64,000 bases of DNA. Source: Agrypnia vestita (Eukaryota > Arthropoda > Insecta > Trichoptera > Phryganeidae). The notes beneath the pieces are model-generated. The model saw only the letters and a list, made by a program, of their open reading frames with translations, searched no databases and was not told where the DNA came from. Made by a program: the position numbers and the translations under genes. This document shows positions 12,532 to 23,854 of this stretch, in pieces (position 1 is the first letter of the stretch; each line of letters starts with the position of its first letter). The DNA is taken from positions 21,923-85,922 of the forward strand of contig JADDOH010011212.1 of the NCBI GenBank assembly GCA_016648135.1, given 5' to 3'.

Positions 12532-12738
12532 ATGGCATTAGGATTTGTTCTGTGTACTGCCAGGGTTTTCGAGAATACCCGCGTACTGAGAACTCTTTAC
12601 AACTCCTTGGTGCGAAGTAGACTCGAGAGTAGCTCGATGATTTGGGGGCCACATGAGAGCAAGTACTCTCTTATGGTGGAGAAAGTCCGTGCGACGGTAA
12701 ATGAAGTCATAATCGCCAGAATTACTGATCTCCGATAG
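12532..12738 (+). pseudogene. jockey/CR1-type LINE reverse transcriptase fragment
   Basis: The frame reads LGFVLCTARVFENTRVLRTL followed by YNSLVRSRLE and MIWGPHESKY. This is the region after the catalytic YADD box in jockey-type elements, which usually reads LG..LR......LRTLY.SLVRS.LEY....W.P. It is short, lacks the active site and follows the RTE fragment without a gap. It is one of two unrelated LINE scraps placed side by side. Confidence 0.6.
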
Positions 12739-12944
12739 AAGATGGCATCATAAGAATAGGGAGAATATAGATTTTCTATTTCATTTTTCTAGTACAACTC
12801 ACTGTTGAAAGCTCTTGAAATGATGATGGCTAGGCCCCTTGTTTTTTTGGTTTATTGTACTCGAATAAAGAGTTGTTCTCAGAGTATTGTGTTTTTTGTA
12901 ATTTACATATTTTTTAACGTTTTGAGTTCTGCTAGAATGCCAGG

Positions 12945-13030
12945 TGAAGCCACGCGCGCGATGCCGCGCGCGACGCGATGCTCCACCGCGCGCAGTGCGG
13001 CGTCCTAATGAGACCCCCGCGAAAAAAGGC
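12945..13030. other. CpG-rich island (CGCGCGCGATGCCGCGCGCG)
   Basis: An abrupt ~70-bp CG-dense stretch rich in CGCG words. Open frames across it are short and low-complexity. No homology was recognised. It may be a promoter or exon relic, or part of an unrecognised repeat. Confidence 0.25.
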
Positions 13031-13546
13031 GGTGTTCCATTAATTTACAATAATATTCGGGCAATTTACCGGGGAATCTTGCTTTGCTATGCGCCACGTA
13101 AAAAGAACCAACCATAACCAAGAATGAACCCATCGACCAACCGTAACAGGGATGCATAAAATTCATTCCGATTCAATAATTTTTGAGAAAAATTAATGCC
13201 CTTATGATGTGGTTATACGGTTACCTACAGGTAACTTTTATTTAAACAATCATATATACGAAATCTATTTTTTTTCTAAAAAAATGACATTTGTTGGATT
13301 TAATTTTTACGGGTTTTATTTACACTATTTTTAGAATGCAAACACCTTCAACATATTTCACGTATGATTTTGTATTTTTTATGTTATTTTGATATTAGTT
13401 TCCGTAGATAATTTAAAACTCGATCTTTTAAAAACTCCATATGAAAAATTTTATTTCTAAATCGATCTATTAGATCATTATTTTTATACTAGTTCTAATA
13501 TACGCCTATCTAGGTACACAAACATCTGTGTAATCTAATCGCCTTA

Positions 13547-13760
13547 TCTATACTAATATATAAAGAGGTAAAGTTAGTAAGTTTGGGTGTAGGAGATAAT
13601 CTTCGAAACTATTAATCCGATTTCAAAAATTCTTTCACCAATGTTTAGAATGGACTTTCAGGATAGACATTGGCTTACATTATCCCGTTAAAATAAAAGG
13701 GCTTTTTGTGGGACCTATTTTACAGTGTGTGACCTATTGGATGCTTTTTTTACGAACGCT
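13547..13760 (+). mobile_element. Helitron-like 5' region (TCTATACTAATATATAAAG)
   Basis: TCTATACTAATATATAAAG followed by GAGGTAAAGTTAGTAAGTTT and a TTTCAAAAATTCTTTCACCA segment resembles a repeat start found in many insect genomes and often attributed to Helitrons, which begin with TC after an A. No matching CTAG 3' end was found in the next few hundred bases, so the right boundary is arbitrary. Confidence 0.4.
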
Positions 13761-14398
13761 GCTTTAACGGTAAGAGATATTTAAATATTTTCTATAGAGA
13801 AGTTGTAGAACGCAAAAAATTCTATACAAAAATCCATGACGACACATATCTATATTTTTAAATCAGGTAAGTCAGGTTTTACTTCTTTTTTTTTATTTCC
13901 ACATTTTTTGTATCAATCTGTATTACCTGGTATCTGCCAAAATCCCCCGAACTCAAATACCGTAATATCCAAATCTTCTTACCTACTATGGTTTAGATCA
14001 ACAAAAAACATGATTTAAGTCTGGCGGTTGCTGGCTCCTACTCTATACCTACTTTCATTTTTATTTCGATATTCATGCACCAACATCTTAATTTTTAGGG
14101 GTCCAAAACCATAACCAATAAAATCAAGGCATACGGGCACACCCCTGGACATATTGCGAACATAACTGACAGAGGCAAATCATCCACCAGGTTCTCTCTC
14201 TAGAATACTAATGAGCTACGAATGACCAAAAATTCGCATTTTTTTTATTTTTCAAAGAAAAATGTTCATTACATTCTTTCCGCACTTAAATTTCGACGTA
14301 TTAATTTTTTGTTTTAAGTACCTACGAAACTATTCTGGTTTTCTGTGATATTTTGCCATGTATTCTTCGCGCGTTGATATCTTAACACCTCAGCCCTG
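13761..14398. other. No gene or repeat recognised
   Basis: AT-rich sequence. Short open frames show no protein pattern. Confidence 0.4.
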
Positions 14399-14530
14399 CT
14401 GACGGACCCTGCAATGAGATCCGAAGCCTCGACCAGAACAGTCGTATTTACACGGCAGAATATCCCAAAAAACTCTGACCAGAGTTTCCGAAAGGCCGTT
14501 AAAACCTGAGAAAATTCGGATGTGAAATTA
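14399..14530 (+). repeat. Penelope-like (PLE) terminal fragment with a degenerate hammerhead-type core
   Basis: CTGACGGACCCTGCAATGAG, then ATCCGAAGC and ACCAGAACAGTCGTATTTAC, match the two arms at 58350-58610 (same GGACCCTGCAATGRRATCCGA core). In Penelope-like retroelements such a CTGANGA...GAAAC sequence forms a minimal hammerhead ribozyme. Here bases after CTGA are lost and GAAAC reads GAAGC, so it is inactive. Confidence 0.5.
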
Positions 14531-14582
14531 TTCTTAGTTTTTACTACTTATTGTCTGATATATATATGTACCTACGTATTTA

Positions 14583-14758
14583 AAAAAAATTAAATAGAGA
14601 TGCGAACACGGAATACATGTCGCATCAATATTTATTCTATTCTCGAACTAAGCCAAAAGCCTTTGCTCTGAAAATAGGTGCTGATGTCTCGGATGGGGCT
14701 CGAACCACCGATCACCAGATCACTAGGCGAGCGTCATGATCGCTACACCAACATGCTA
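14583..14758 (-). mobile_element. tRNA-derived SINE, minus-oriented copy
   Basis: Read on the minus strand: A-box-like GTAGCGATCATGACGCTCGC, B-box GGTGGTTCGAGCC, a body with AAAGGCTTTTGGCTTAG, and the tail GTGTTCGCATCTCTATTTAA. It aligns end to end with 10627-10795. The B-box is better preserved here. The tail resembles the 3' end of the LINE remnant at 60340-60740, its likely mobilising partner. Confidence 0.78.
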
Positions 14759-15827
14759 CTCAGGTGCGCATATTAAATATTGACAGAAGATAATGAAGCA
14801 CTGAAATTGAAATAATACCATAGTATAATAAAAGATAGTTATAGAAATATTAAAAGATATTTTATTTCGAGATATTTCTTTGGAATTTTAGCAAAGGCTG
14901 GACATTAATTTCACATGTTTGAAATTCAAGGTTTTCCGTGATTTTACATCTTATTCTTTCAAGAAGACGTTAGTAGTTAAATTAAGACACAATAGATATA
15001 CATATAACTCCTTTGTGAATTCAGTTTCTACACTATCCTTTCGTCACGCGCTTCAGTCACTACCGCCCGGGAAAAGCATGTGGTGTAGACTAGTGGATGA
15101 TGTTATAACTTCTGTGACACAATTTCCTCTCTGCTAATAAATTTTAGTGGAAAAAATACTTAATCTTGTACATGATGATAAAGAATTTTCACTAATAAAA
15201 ATTATTAAAGATTCGTGGAAAAATACACGCAGCTATTGGTCTCGGTACAATCCACGTAAAAAATATCACAGCCATCTTTCAGTTTTTACTTGAAGCTCAT
15301 TGAATTTATAGTATTCAGCTTTACCATATTGCGCTGATAAAAAGTAAAAGAAAATATTGGGAGATGTCGCTAGCGAACATTTCTGAAAAATAGTTTTTTT
15401 GCACCTGTTTATATTACACATTTAGAATGCCATGGTTTTGTTATATTTAAGAAGCCTGGTTTTATTTTTTCTATAATCAATATTGCTAACCAGGACGGGC
15501 TAAGATAACAAACTGGGGGAGTAAATAATTCTCGAAATAAATAAATCTTGGTTATTATTAACAATTCTATACATTTATTTATTACAGATTTAAAGGTGTC
15601 ACGAAACTACATTATGTCGGAACAAAATTAAACAATTAATTGAATGTCGTTTTTATATTCCACAAAATAAAATAACACTTCACATGAACGCGAAAAAAAA
15701 TTTAAATACAATTATTTCTAAACGACATGACCGGGAGCGACATGAGCCAGAAAATATTTGAGATATTTAACGTGAATTTTACATATATCAGAATTTTTAA
15801 ATAGATCCAGTATCATATCTCTATTGA
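14759..15827. other. No gene recognised
   Basis: AT-rich sequence without a convincing coding frame or a repeat I can match within the window. Confidence 0.4.
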
Positions 15828-16024
15828 TCAAACATAAAAATTATCTGTTCGTCCGTCCGTCTGTATGTCCCTGTAACTTCCTGCAACGTTAGCAATTTCG
15901 TTCAAATTCACGGCTAAAACACCTTGAAAAAGGCTTGAACCCCGGGCTATCAAACCCGAATATATATTAGGGCTTAGCAAAGACGCGAACCAATGTTTCG
16001 TCATTTTTGACGGATTGCAACTAG
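15828..16024 (+). mobile_element. Short non-autonomous Helitron, copy H1 (197 bp)
   Basis: It starts TCAAACAT after an A and ends CTAG before a T, as Helitrons insert between A and T. A hairpin CGTCA/TGACG with a TTT loop sits just before GATTGCAACTAG. It shares the CTGTTCGTCCGTCCGTCTG segment with H2 (42332-42612). Compared with H2 it lacks about 85 bp, including half of a tRNA-like segment. No Rep/helicase gene is present. Confidence 0.7.
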
Positions 16025-16214
16025 TTCTTTAATAATACTGCATAACTGTAATTAAATTTGGTCATGCTGTTACCAAGAAAATAATGATCAATTAAAAAGT
16101 TTATGGTGTCGTCGTGATCATGTTTATTTATTCATATTTAAAATATTCAAAAAAAAAAAACTAACTTTCTTTACAAATTACCGATAAACTAATTAATATT
16201 TATTGTAATTAATG

Positions 16215-16560
16215 AACTATATAATTTTTAAAAAAACTAACCCATAAAAACCAAGTTTTTACAATACTCCCTTTCTCATTTTCGGGTTTCGTATCTACCA
16301 GATGCGTCGGAGTTTTTCATACAACTTATTCAGTTGTATGAAAAAACCATTAAAAATGACCAAAATTATACTATAATTATTAATGTTTTATCGAAAATTT
16401 GATAGATCTTCTTGATCGTCCCTACGAGTCTGCTTGCAAAGTTTCAGCTCGATTGGATCACGGAAAAAGGGTTAAAAATCGAACCAAAGTTTTTTCGTCA
16501 GACATTGCAAGCAATCAGACGCCACGAGTTAAAAGAAAGAGAGTAAAAAGTGTTAATGAA
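16215..16560 (+). repeat. Rep-D copy 1 (ACTCCCTTTCT ... AGAAAGRGAGT)
   Basis: One of four copies of a 280-320 bp repeat. Near-terminal inverted words ACTCCCTTTCT (from 16266) and AGAAAGAGAGT (to 16544) bracket it. A conserved leader precedes it, and GTTTCAGCTCGATTGGATCA lies in its core. Other copies are at 23390, 32174 and 33844. No coding capacity; probably a MITE of unknown superfamily. Confidence 0.65.
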
Positions 16561-18049
16561 TCTAATGCCACTATATTTGAAGATGATTGAAAAGCAAATT
16601 GATATATAGAATACACCCAAAACATTTAGTAGGTCAGTAATAATAAAATTAGTAACAGTGTCGTTTCTGTAAGTGACGTGTGTGCAGTTCTCACCAAATA
16701 TTAAACCTTTCGAAGAGACACGCGAAAAATTTACTTGGAACACAAAAACAACTACAAAAAAAAGATAGCTTTAGTAGGAAAATATTCAGTTCAGTGAGAT
16801 TCTCTTACAGATTCAAGAAACTAATTTTATATTTTAAGAAAAAAACAGGGAGAAAAACAGTGCGCAAATAAGTAAAATAAGTTAAAAAAATAAGTAAAAA
16901 AAGGAGAGGCAGTGATATAAAGTTTACAGAAGCATATAAAAATAACGAAAGCCATAAACCTCCAGGGGTAGAGCTAAAATTTTGAATATTTTTTTTAAGA
17001 TAAGAATTTTTTAATTAATATTTGTTTTTCATAATTTTTAGTAACGCACAGCTTTTTTTGCTTGTATGCGCTGCACGCCACTGCTGTAAACATTACCTAC
17101 AACAGCGCCCCGTAATTGATTTTGGTAGACGAAGGTTGGTAGGCTTGGGGTTCCTACCAATTAAGACCTCTGAAGTAATTAATGAACTCGCTTAGCGCGA
17201 TACAAAACGAACGCAATTAGTTATGTCAACAACAACCTGTAATCTCTCAAAATTGAAGGTGTGCTATCATGCGTCATTGTTTTCTTCCAGAACAGTTTTC
17301 CATATGCTATGAGACATTCGATCAGTGGCGTACCTTTTAGAGTAGGTATTTACCTTTTGCGTTTTGACTCCTTTTTTAAAATTAACAAGTGCAACGTTAA
17401 TATTTTTACCGGCTTTACCGCACTTTGATAGAAGCGAAAATTCCAGAGAACTCCATAAGATGGACAATTCATATATTTATGCAAAGAAGTTCATCAGAGA
17501 TACCTGGCGAGTGGTTGGTCGACCATAGAGTTGAATATTCTTTACAGCCAATAGAAGCGAGGTAGCTAAATGTTTTTTCAAACTAAGCTATTTACTTGTG
17601 CTATAAAAGCCTAACTAATTTCTCTCTCTCTCGCGAGATCACGCTTGAACCTCTGACGATAAACATACATTCTATTTATATAGATTGCGATATATATGTT
17701 TTTTATTAAAACCAAATATAATTGCTATTTAAGCTGTAGAACTCCACTTGGTTTCACCATCAACAATCTACGACATCAACAAAGGTCTTTATTGACCTTG
17801 ATAGATGGTCGTAGTGTGACATAAGAGTACAAAATATTAATATTTTAAGAACATTTTGAATATGGCATGATTACACAAAACACTTAGTATGATCAACATA
17901 TTATAAATAATGGTCTATACAAAATTAAGAGTGTTACAAATCAACTTACATGTACAGTAAAGTAGAACCCGACACAAACCCAGGGCCTTTTCATGAGCAA
18001 TAGCTCTTATATCAACCCTACACTTTCGCCATCCAGATCTGCAATCTGT
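16561..18049. other. No gene recognised; two dispersed-repeat pieces
   Basis: At 17033-17092, the words GCACAGC and TTGTATGCGCTGCACGCCAC recur inverted at 38285-38345. At 17785-17905, GATAGATGGTCGTAGTGTGA recurs at 30925-31060. The rest is AT-rich with no supported gene. The open frame at 17267-17467 (minus) has no recognised pattern. Confidence 0.45.
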
Positions 18050-18560
18050 GTATACTGTAACTAAAATCTTCTTCTTTCTTCCTTCATATGTATTGACACT
18101 GTTCGCGACTGCTCAGCAGGTCCGATGTCGGCTTATCTTCCCAGTCCGACACCTAATTGTCTCCACGTACGGTGACTTACTCAAGCGCCGCCGTCGTAGT
18201 TCGAGCTTCTTGTGCAGTCGTTCGCACTGATCGTCTGCCGACCAGACAACACAGGTTGTATTGATAAGTCATGGTCACGAGAATCGAATTTTCTCGGCGA
18301 CAACGAATCGGATGGACCTCATTCCACGAACCCACAACTCTTCTCTAAAAATACAATGCCCTCAATCAATTGAGACACGACTCGTAATGCACCTTCGCAA
18401 GTCTCGGTCTTCGGTCGCCGTCACAGCTCACTCCGCGGTCACTCCAACCACTCCTCCAGGTCTTCGTCGGTGACTTTGACCCACAATGTGACTGAAATAT
18501 TGGAAGAATTTTTTCTTCATTACCCAAGATAGTCCTCGCTAAGGTCAGATTAACTCTAAT
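18050..18560. other. Extended GC-richer block of unknown nature
   Basis: About 500 bp with balanced composition and many CG dinucleotides in AT-rich surroundings, the composition expected of a decayed coding sequence. Frames on both strands are open only for 60-70 codons, and none gives a pattern I recognise. It may be an old retroelement ORF or a gene relic. A protein-level search would decide. Confidence 0.3.
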
Positions 18561-18964
18561 ATTCAGCAATTTGTGCGTGCTCTCGATAGGATGTTATGTT
18601 TTTATTAAATATGTTTTTGTTTTTAGCATTTAAAAAATGCCATTATGTAGATATAGCATAAGAGTAGAACGGATACGGGCCCTGGGTCCATGGTGGTTCT
18701 TCACTGCTGTGATATGTTATATGATATATTTTACCTCTATCAGTAGGTACATTTCTTACGCTTGTTGTTACTGTGGACCGTCCGTGATTTTTTTTAGCTT
18801 GCAAAATAATTTTAGTAGCTCGCTTGACGTTTCTGCCTTTCCATATTCTCGTAAGTTGGTTGAAAGTAATATCCGGTCAATTTTTAAAACGGATCAATGT
18901 TACAATGAATACGGGCACGTGACGAACCGGTAAGTCCCAACGTGCTAAGTATTTTATTTATAAA

Positions 18965-19156
18965 CTAGCTGTAACCCGTCAAAAATGACGGTACTTAAAA
19001 AATAAGTATTTAATTATTTATATTAAAAAATAAGCAAAAAATTACTAAATTAATTACTTATTAAAAAGGAAATATTTACTATAAAAAAGAAAAAGAAAGT
19101 GTTTATACTATAAACAAGTTACGGACGGATAGACAACGAAATTATTATAATTGGGA
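18965..19156 (-). mobile_element. Short non-autonomous Helitron, copy H3 (192 bp)
   Basis: On the minus strand it begins TCCCAATTATAATAATTTCG after an A and ends in CTAG followed by T. A CCGTCATTTTTGACGG hairpin lies just before the end. It is closest to H4 (62064) in its 5' part. The internal tRNA-like segment of H2 is absent. No coding capacity. Confidence 0.7.
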
Positions 19157-19578
19157 TTATTTATGCCACAATGTTTTCAACTTCGCCACGTTCCCGATTG
19201 ATAGAGCCGTCTTCAAATAGATCCGACTTTTTCATAATTCGAGGTTAGAAATTCAAAAGGGCGTTTACTGGAGATGTGAAGAATGTTTTGTAAATCTGAT
19301 TTGGTCAATATTTCTTTCATTATTAAACGATTTCTATGTGTGTCATGGATAAACAAATATAGAAAACATTTAATAATAAAAGAAACATTGATAAAATCAG
19401 ATTGGCAGAACTTTCTTTTGCTCTCTTGTTAAGTTGGAAATAATCATTAACGCCCTTTTGGATTTCCACCCTCGATATTATGTTGCTGCAAACTATAAAG
19501 ATATCGACGTGAATTAGATTATCACAAAAACGCTGATAACACTCTTGCATCGATAGAATATTACTTACTGGTCGATAG

Positions 19579-20560
19579 TAGGGCTTCCAAACCTTTTAAA
19601 ACCAGTACAGATGAACCGGTTTTTCAGGTCGTTTAAAAAAACAAAAACTCATTTTTTGACTAGGTTGACCGGTTTTTTATTATTATTTATATTAACGAGA
19701 ATATGCAAATTAAGAATATGACTTTTTCTCGAAAATTATAAATATCACACAAAATCTATTGATGATTTCTTACGCACAGCTTTATCAGAAAATGGGTTTT
19801 CCAGCAATTTTTTCCTTTAATTTTTTTTAATTCTTCACCATTTATAGTTTATTTTGTATTAATTAATGTATTTTCTCAAATATAATGAATACATACATTT
19901 CATTGTACATTTTATTATTATTTTACGATGATTACCTACAGGTGTCCCATAGCTAGTAGCAAAAACTTTACAGGTGGATTTCTGCCTTGATAATGAGTGG
20001 AGAATATTCAAGCAAAATATCAATAGTTATGAAGATATGCAATATCAGTTTGACTTTTTTTCAATATTTCTGACTTATCTTTTGCAAAAAGTTGAACTAT
20101 CATTACAGTAACTTATGTTGATTATAAAATATTCAATGGCTATAATACAAATACAATAAAATGATAAAAACCTTGCAAAAATTAAAAATATATATTTGAA
20201 TTGTATTAAAGCGAATGAATTTTTCATAATCGATAAGTTGATGTAACGATAGTTCAACTTTTTGCAGAAAATAAGTCAGAAATTTAAAAAAAAAATTAAA
20301 CTTCGATATTCCATATCCAATTGAAAATGGTTGAAAAGGCAGCAAGTTGTTATTGCTACTAGCTGCGAGACACTCTGTACAATAAGTAATGAAATTAGAT
20401 TTTCCGTGACAAATATTTGCATATTTATTTTTTGAAATGAAAGTTTAAGACATGAAAAAATATCTTAATTTTCCGTAGACTGTAAAACCGGTTTACCGGT
20501 TTTTGATCCAATTAAAAAAATGAAAGCTGTTTTTTTTCAGACAGCTTTTTAGAAGCCCTA
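19579..20560. mobile_element. hAT-like element with TAGGGCTTC termini (outer layer of a nest)
   Basis: Left end TAGGGCTTCC and right end GAAGCCCTA are inverted, and both subterminal regions carry ACCGGTT words. Probable 8-bp flanks are GGTCGATA (19570-19577) and GACCGATA. The latter is split by a later hAT insertion, so it is read as 20561-20563 plus 21619-21623. Six of eight bases match and one extra G lies at the left edge, so the insertion is old. It contains a foldback element at 19939-20377. Confidence 0.6.
19939..20377. mobile_element. Foldback MITE, Rep-A copy 1 (439 bp)
   Basis: A long imperfect palindrome. The left arm begins CAGGTGTCCCATAGCTAGTA and the right arm ends as its complement (CTAGCTGCGAGACACTCTG). 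TA flanks both ends (19937-19938 and 20378-20379). The arms contain ATTTCTGACTTAT and its complement, and TAAAATGATAAAAACC near the centre. TA duplication and CAGGGTGT-like ends suggest a Tc1/mariner-mobilised MITE. It is nested in the outer hAT. Confidence 0.8.
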
Positions 20561-20563
20561 GAC

Positions 20564-21610
20564 CAAGGCTGCCCAACCTTTTAAACAGTCGGGCAAAATT
20601 GACGATTCAAAAATCTCAGGCGGGCCACTGACCACTAACGGTTCCTATTCTTATTCCTTTTGTTTACAATTTTAATTAAGCTTTAATTATTGAGGTAATG
20701 TGCAATAAAAGATATTCAATATTGTGATATTGTCGTTTATTAAAATAATAAAATAGATAACATCTTCTGGCAAATAAAGAGAAAGAAAAGAAAAAATCTA
20801 AATCTAAATAATTGGTACAGTTAATGTGATATCTGAAATTGTTTCTGTTTTAATCATTCTCCTACGTTGGGCATCAGATGTTGACAGTAACAACACATCA
20901 GAAATATGTTGCTCAGTTAGAGATTTGCGATAATTATATTTATATAAGTAATTAAGATTTGAAAACATATTTTCACAAACATATGTTGGTCCGAACTATT
21001 TAATAATTGAAAAACCAGGTCAGTTACTGCAGGAAAGTCTTCTTTTGGCACCAATTTCGACAAATCTACAAATTCTTCACAGCAAGTATGAAACTTTGAA
21101 AGTATTTTTTCTGCAAAAATATTTTTAAGTGCAGAATAATTTTACAGTTCAGTGAGTTCCAGCTAAATATTGGCAAGATTATGTATAAGTCAAACTGATT
21201 GTAAAAAGAATCACAAGAATTTGTCCATTTTCTTCTATGCTTTCAAAGTCCTGGAATCTGCTTTCAAACGACTGTAATAAGCATCTAATTTAAATTTTTA
21301 CTTATTATAATCGATAGTGGCGATATTGAACTTCCCTTTCAAATATTTGAGAGCGGGAAAATGGTGAATATTTTCACTGGCTAAATTAATTATAAACAAA
21401 TTTAATTTAGATTTGAATCCGCTTACCAAAGTAATCATAGTCGGAAGTTAACATTTTTTGTTTTGTAATTTGAGATTCAAAATGTTTAGGTTATTAGTAA
21501 TGGCAACAAGAAATGCAAGATCACTCAACCAGGATTTATTATTAGGGGGCCACTTACAATGAGTTCGCGGGCCACATTGTGGCCCGCAGGCCTGGGGTTG
21601 GGCAGCCTTG
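20564..21610. mobile_element. hAT (Buster-like) element, 1047 bp, with 8-bp target duplication
   Basis: Perfect 15-bp inverted termini CAAGGCTGCCCAACC (20564-20578) and GGTTGGGCAGCCTTG (21596-21610). Flanks are identical CCCTAGAC (20556-20563 and 21611-21618), with a central TA. It inserted exactly at the right edge of the older hAT-like element. The interior is a decayed minus-strand transposase. The perfect duplication and termini imply a younger insertion than its host element. Confidence 0.92.
20820..21540 (-). pseudogene. Decayed hAT transposase (C-terminal half), GTF2IRD2/ZBED5-like
   Basis: Reading the minus strand across broken frames gives LSDLAFLVAITNNLNILNL, then SENIHHFPALKYLKGKFN, then YVCENMFSNLNYLYKYNYRK followed by LTEQHISDVLLL. 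These are in the order found in GTF2IRD2/ZBED5/FAM200-type hAT transposases, the last being the hATC dimerisation region. Stops and frameshifts interrupt it, so no long open frame survives. It lies inside the 20564-21610 element, which supports the assignment. Confidence 0.78.
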
Positions 21611-21623
21611 CCCTAGACCGATA

Positions 21624-22441
21624 TGCACTGATAAGTACGCAGGGTTTGGATACACTCGTACGTCTTGTATTATGATTGATTATATGTCATAAAAAACACC
21701 ATTTCATGTCTCATTAACTCACTCAGCCAATCAATATACCTGATGATTTAGTAAACAATGTATATAATACATATCGTAATAGGGTTGCTGTTTCAAAATA
21801 TAGGAAAATAGACTTAACCTACAAATTTCATGGAAACGAGTGCACATCTGCCTTAATTCCTTAGTCTTAAATGTTCGAGCTGTTAAGAATTTCATTCCAC
21901 TATGGAAATTTTATTTTATGTTAAGATGAAAGATTATCCTAGTAAATAGATCTACAAACACTTATCAAAATAAAATATAAAGACAATTTTTATACAATTC
22001 ACATTTTTTGTGATTAAAAATATATTATCATAAAATTATAAAGTACTTAATTGTTAAGGATTATTGAAAGTATTGAATTTAAAAACATTAAGATACATGA
22101 AATTTACAATTGAGGAGAATCAATGAATCTACCATAGAGGTACAAAATACAAAGTGCATAGGTTCCAAGGTCAACAATATCGGAACACGTGACACGCGAC
22201 AGTGCTTGGTATTCGATAGTGAAATAGTATGAACTCAACTGTATTATAAGCATGTATTACACGTTTGATAGAATATCAACAATGTACCTTCACTACAATT
22301 TCGCTTTTAAACTAATCATGGCAGTGGATAACTGACCATTCTAGACAGGAAGAGAAATATCCTATGTATTGGTAGTGTATGTAATGAAATAAGGCTGAAG
22401 ATCTCAGTAATCGAACAGTAATAAGATCTATATGAAAATAA
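21624..22441. other. No gene recognised
   Basis: AT-rich sequence without a supported coding frame or matched repeat. Confidence 0.4.
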
Positions 22442-22883
22442 TGAAGAGATATACAATCAATGTATATTATAGATGTCTCACAGAGACGAATCTGTATTTT
22501 TTATAGATTTCTCATTAGCGACATCTGTGCACATTTAAGGGAAATGAAAAAGCTTTGGTGCCGGCTACGCTAAGGATTGTTACAGCTCATATGTGAAAAG
22601 TGGCGTATTATTTAAATATATACAACTTCCAAAAATTAGCAGACATGGTATTCTATCATGGGTGGAAATGGCGAACGTGATCACTTAAGCCAGCTGTACG
22701 ATAAGTCGTAAACTCTTTGTACACCCAAAAGACTTCTATACCTTTTTTCCCATAAAAAATACAGTTTCGTCTCTGTGAGACATCTATAATATACATTGAT
22801 TGATTACTGATATCCCTGTGACAAAAATTCAGTTGTATTCTGAAAAATTTGGACATACTCAAAATATTCTGAAGAGATATACA
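22442..22883. mobile_element. Rep-C foldback element, copy 1, flanked by a 14-bp direct repeat
   Basis: Inverted arms contain TAGATGTCTCACAGAGACGA on the left and its complement on the right, with GTGATCACTTAAGCCAGCT in the right arm. TGAAGAGATATACA occurs at 22442-22455 and 22870-22883, directly flanking the unit. The right arm is more complete than the left. Three related copies lie at 29640, 31316 and 32608. No coding frame. Confidence 0.7.
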
Positions 22884-23389
22884 GTTTATTATTACGTAAC
22901 ATTTTGTCGAGTCGAATGATTTTTTCTAGAAAGATTAAGTGAAATTTTTCAAGTCTCTTGTCATATGTACCAAGAGAATCACTTAAGCCTTGTCAATATG
23001 TCAGCGATTTAAGGAACTTTCTTTTGATTTTTTCGACTCTACCGTTTCCGTCTTCGTAATTGGATGATCAGATGGTTGATGAGATTTCCAGTAAACTTCT
23101 GATGAGGGACTTATAACTGGTAATTGGCAATTTGTAGGGATGTATCGTTAATTTCTTTCATTATTCGGACGACGAAACCGGAGCTTCGGCTGCTTGCCTT
23201 GTTGTTGCCACGACGGTAAAATTCAAGAGACGGCTCAAAATTAATTCTATAATAAAATTTAGGATTATAAGATTTATGACTAATAAACGAAAATAAATAC
23301 ACTAACGCGAGCATGGAAACGATGAAAAATGATGTCATATTCGGCTGTATTCTGAAAATAATGTTAGGTTGTTATCAGTTGATGGTTAC

Positions 23390-23725
23390 CCCAGTACTAA
23401 AAAAACTAACCAATAAAAACAAAGTTTTTACAATACTCCTTTTCGCTTTGAATCAGGTTTCGTGACTATGCACGCGTCGGGCTAATCACTCATATAGAAT
23501 GATTCCAATTTGAAAAAACCATTAAAATTTCTAAAAATCCAAAATTATACGATAATTATTAATTTTTTAAAGCGAAAATTTGTAAAATCATTTTTATCGT
23601 GGCCACGAGTCTGCCTGCAAAGTTTCAGCTCGATTGGATCACGGGAAAAGGGTTAAAAATCGATCCAATATTTTTGCGTCAATCATACAGACGCCACGAG
23701 TTAAAATAAAGGAAGTAAAAATATA
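23390..23725 (+). repeat. Rep-D copy 2
   Basis: It shares the leader CTAACCAATAAAAAC, the core GTTTCAGCTCGATTGGATCA and the right end CACGAGTTAAAATAAAG with the copies at 16215 and 32174. The near-terminal inverted words are degraded (ACTCCTTTTC, AAAGGAAGT). Non-coding. Confidence 0.65.
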
Positions 23726-23854
23726 GAAATGTCAAGACATCTGTCTAATATCAATATTTGTATCATTGCGAGGAAAATATCTCTGGATGAATAAATTACT
23801 AGATGTGTGTAAAACAATGTGTGTAAATTTATGTAAATAATATATGTGTAAACA

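Noticed and set aside
18366..18569. 67-codon minus-strand frame in the GC-richer block as a gene
   Set aside because: No domain pattern, and the frame is closed on both sides without plausible splice sites; kept only as a compositional anomaly.
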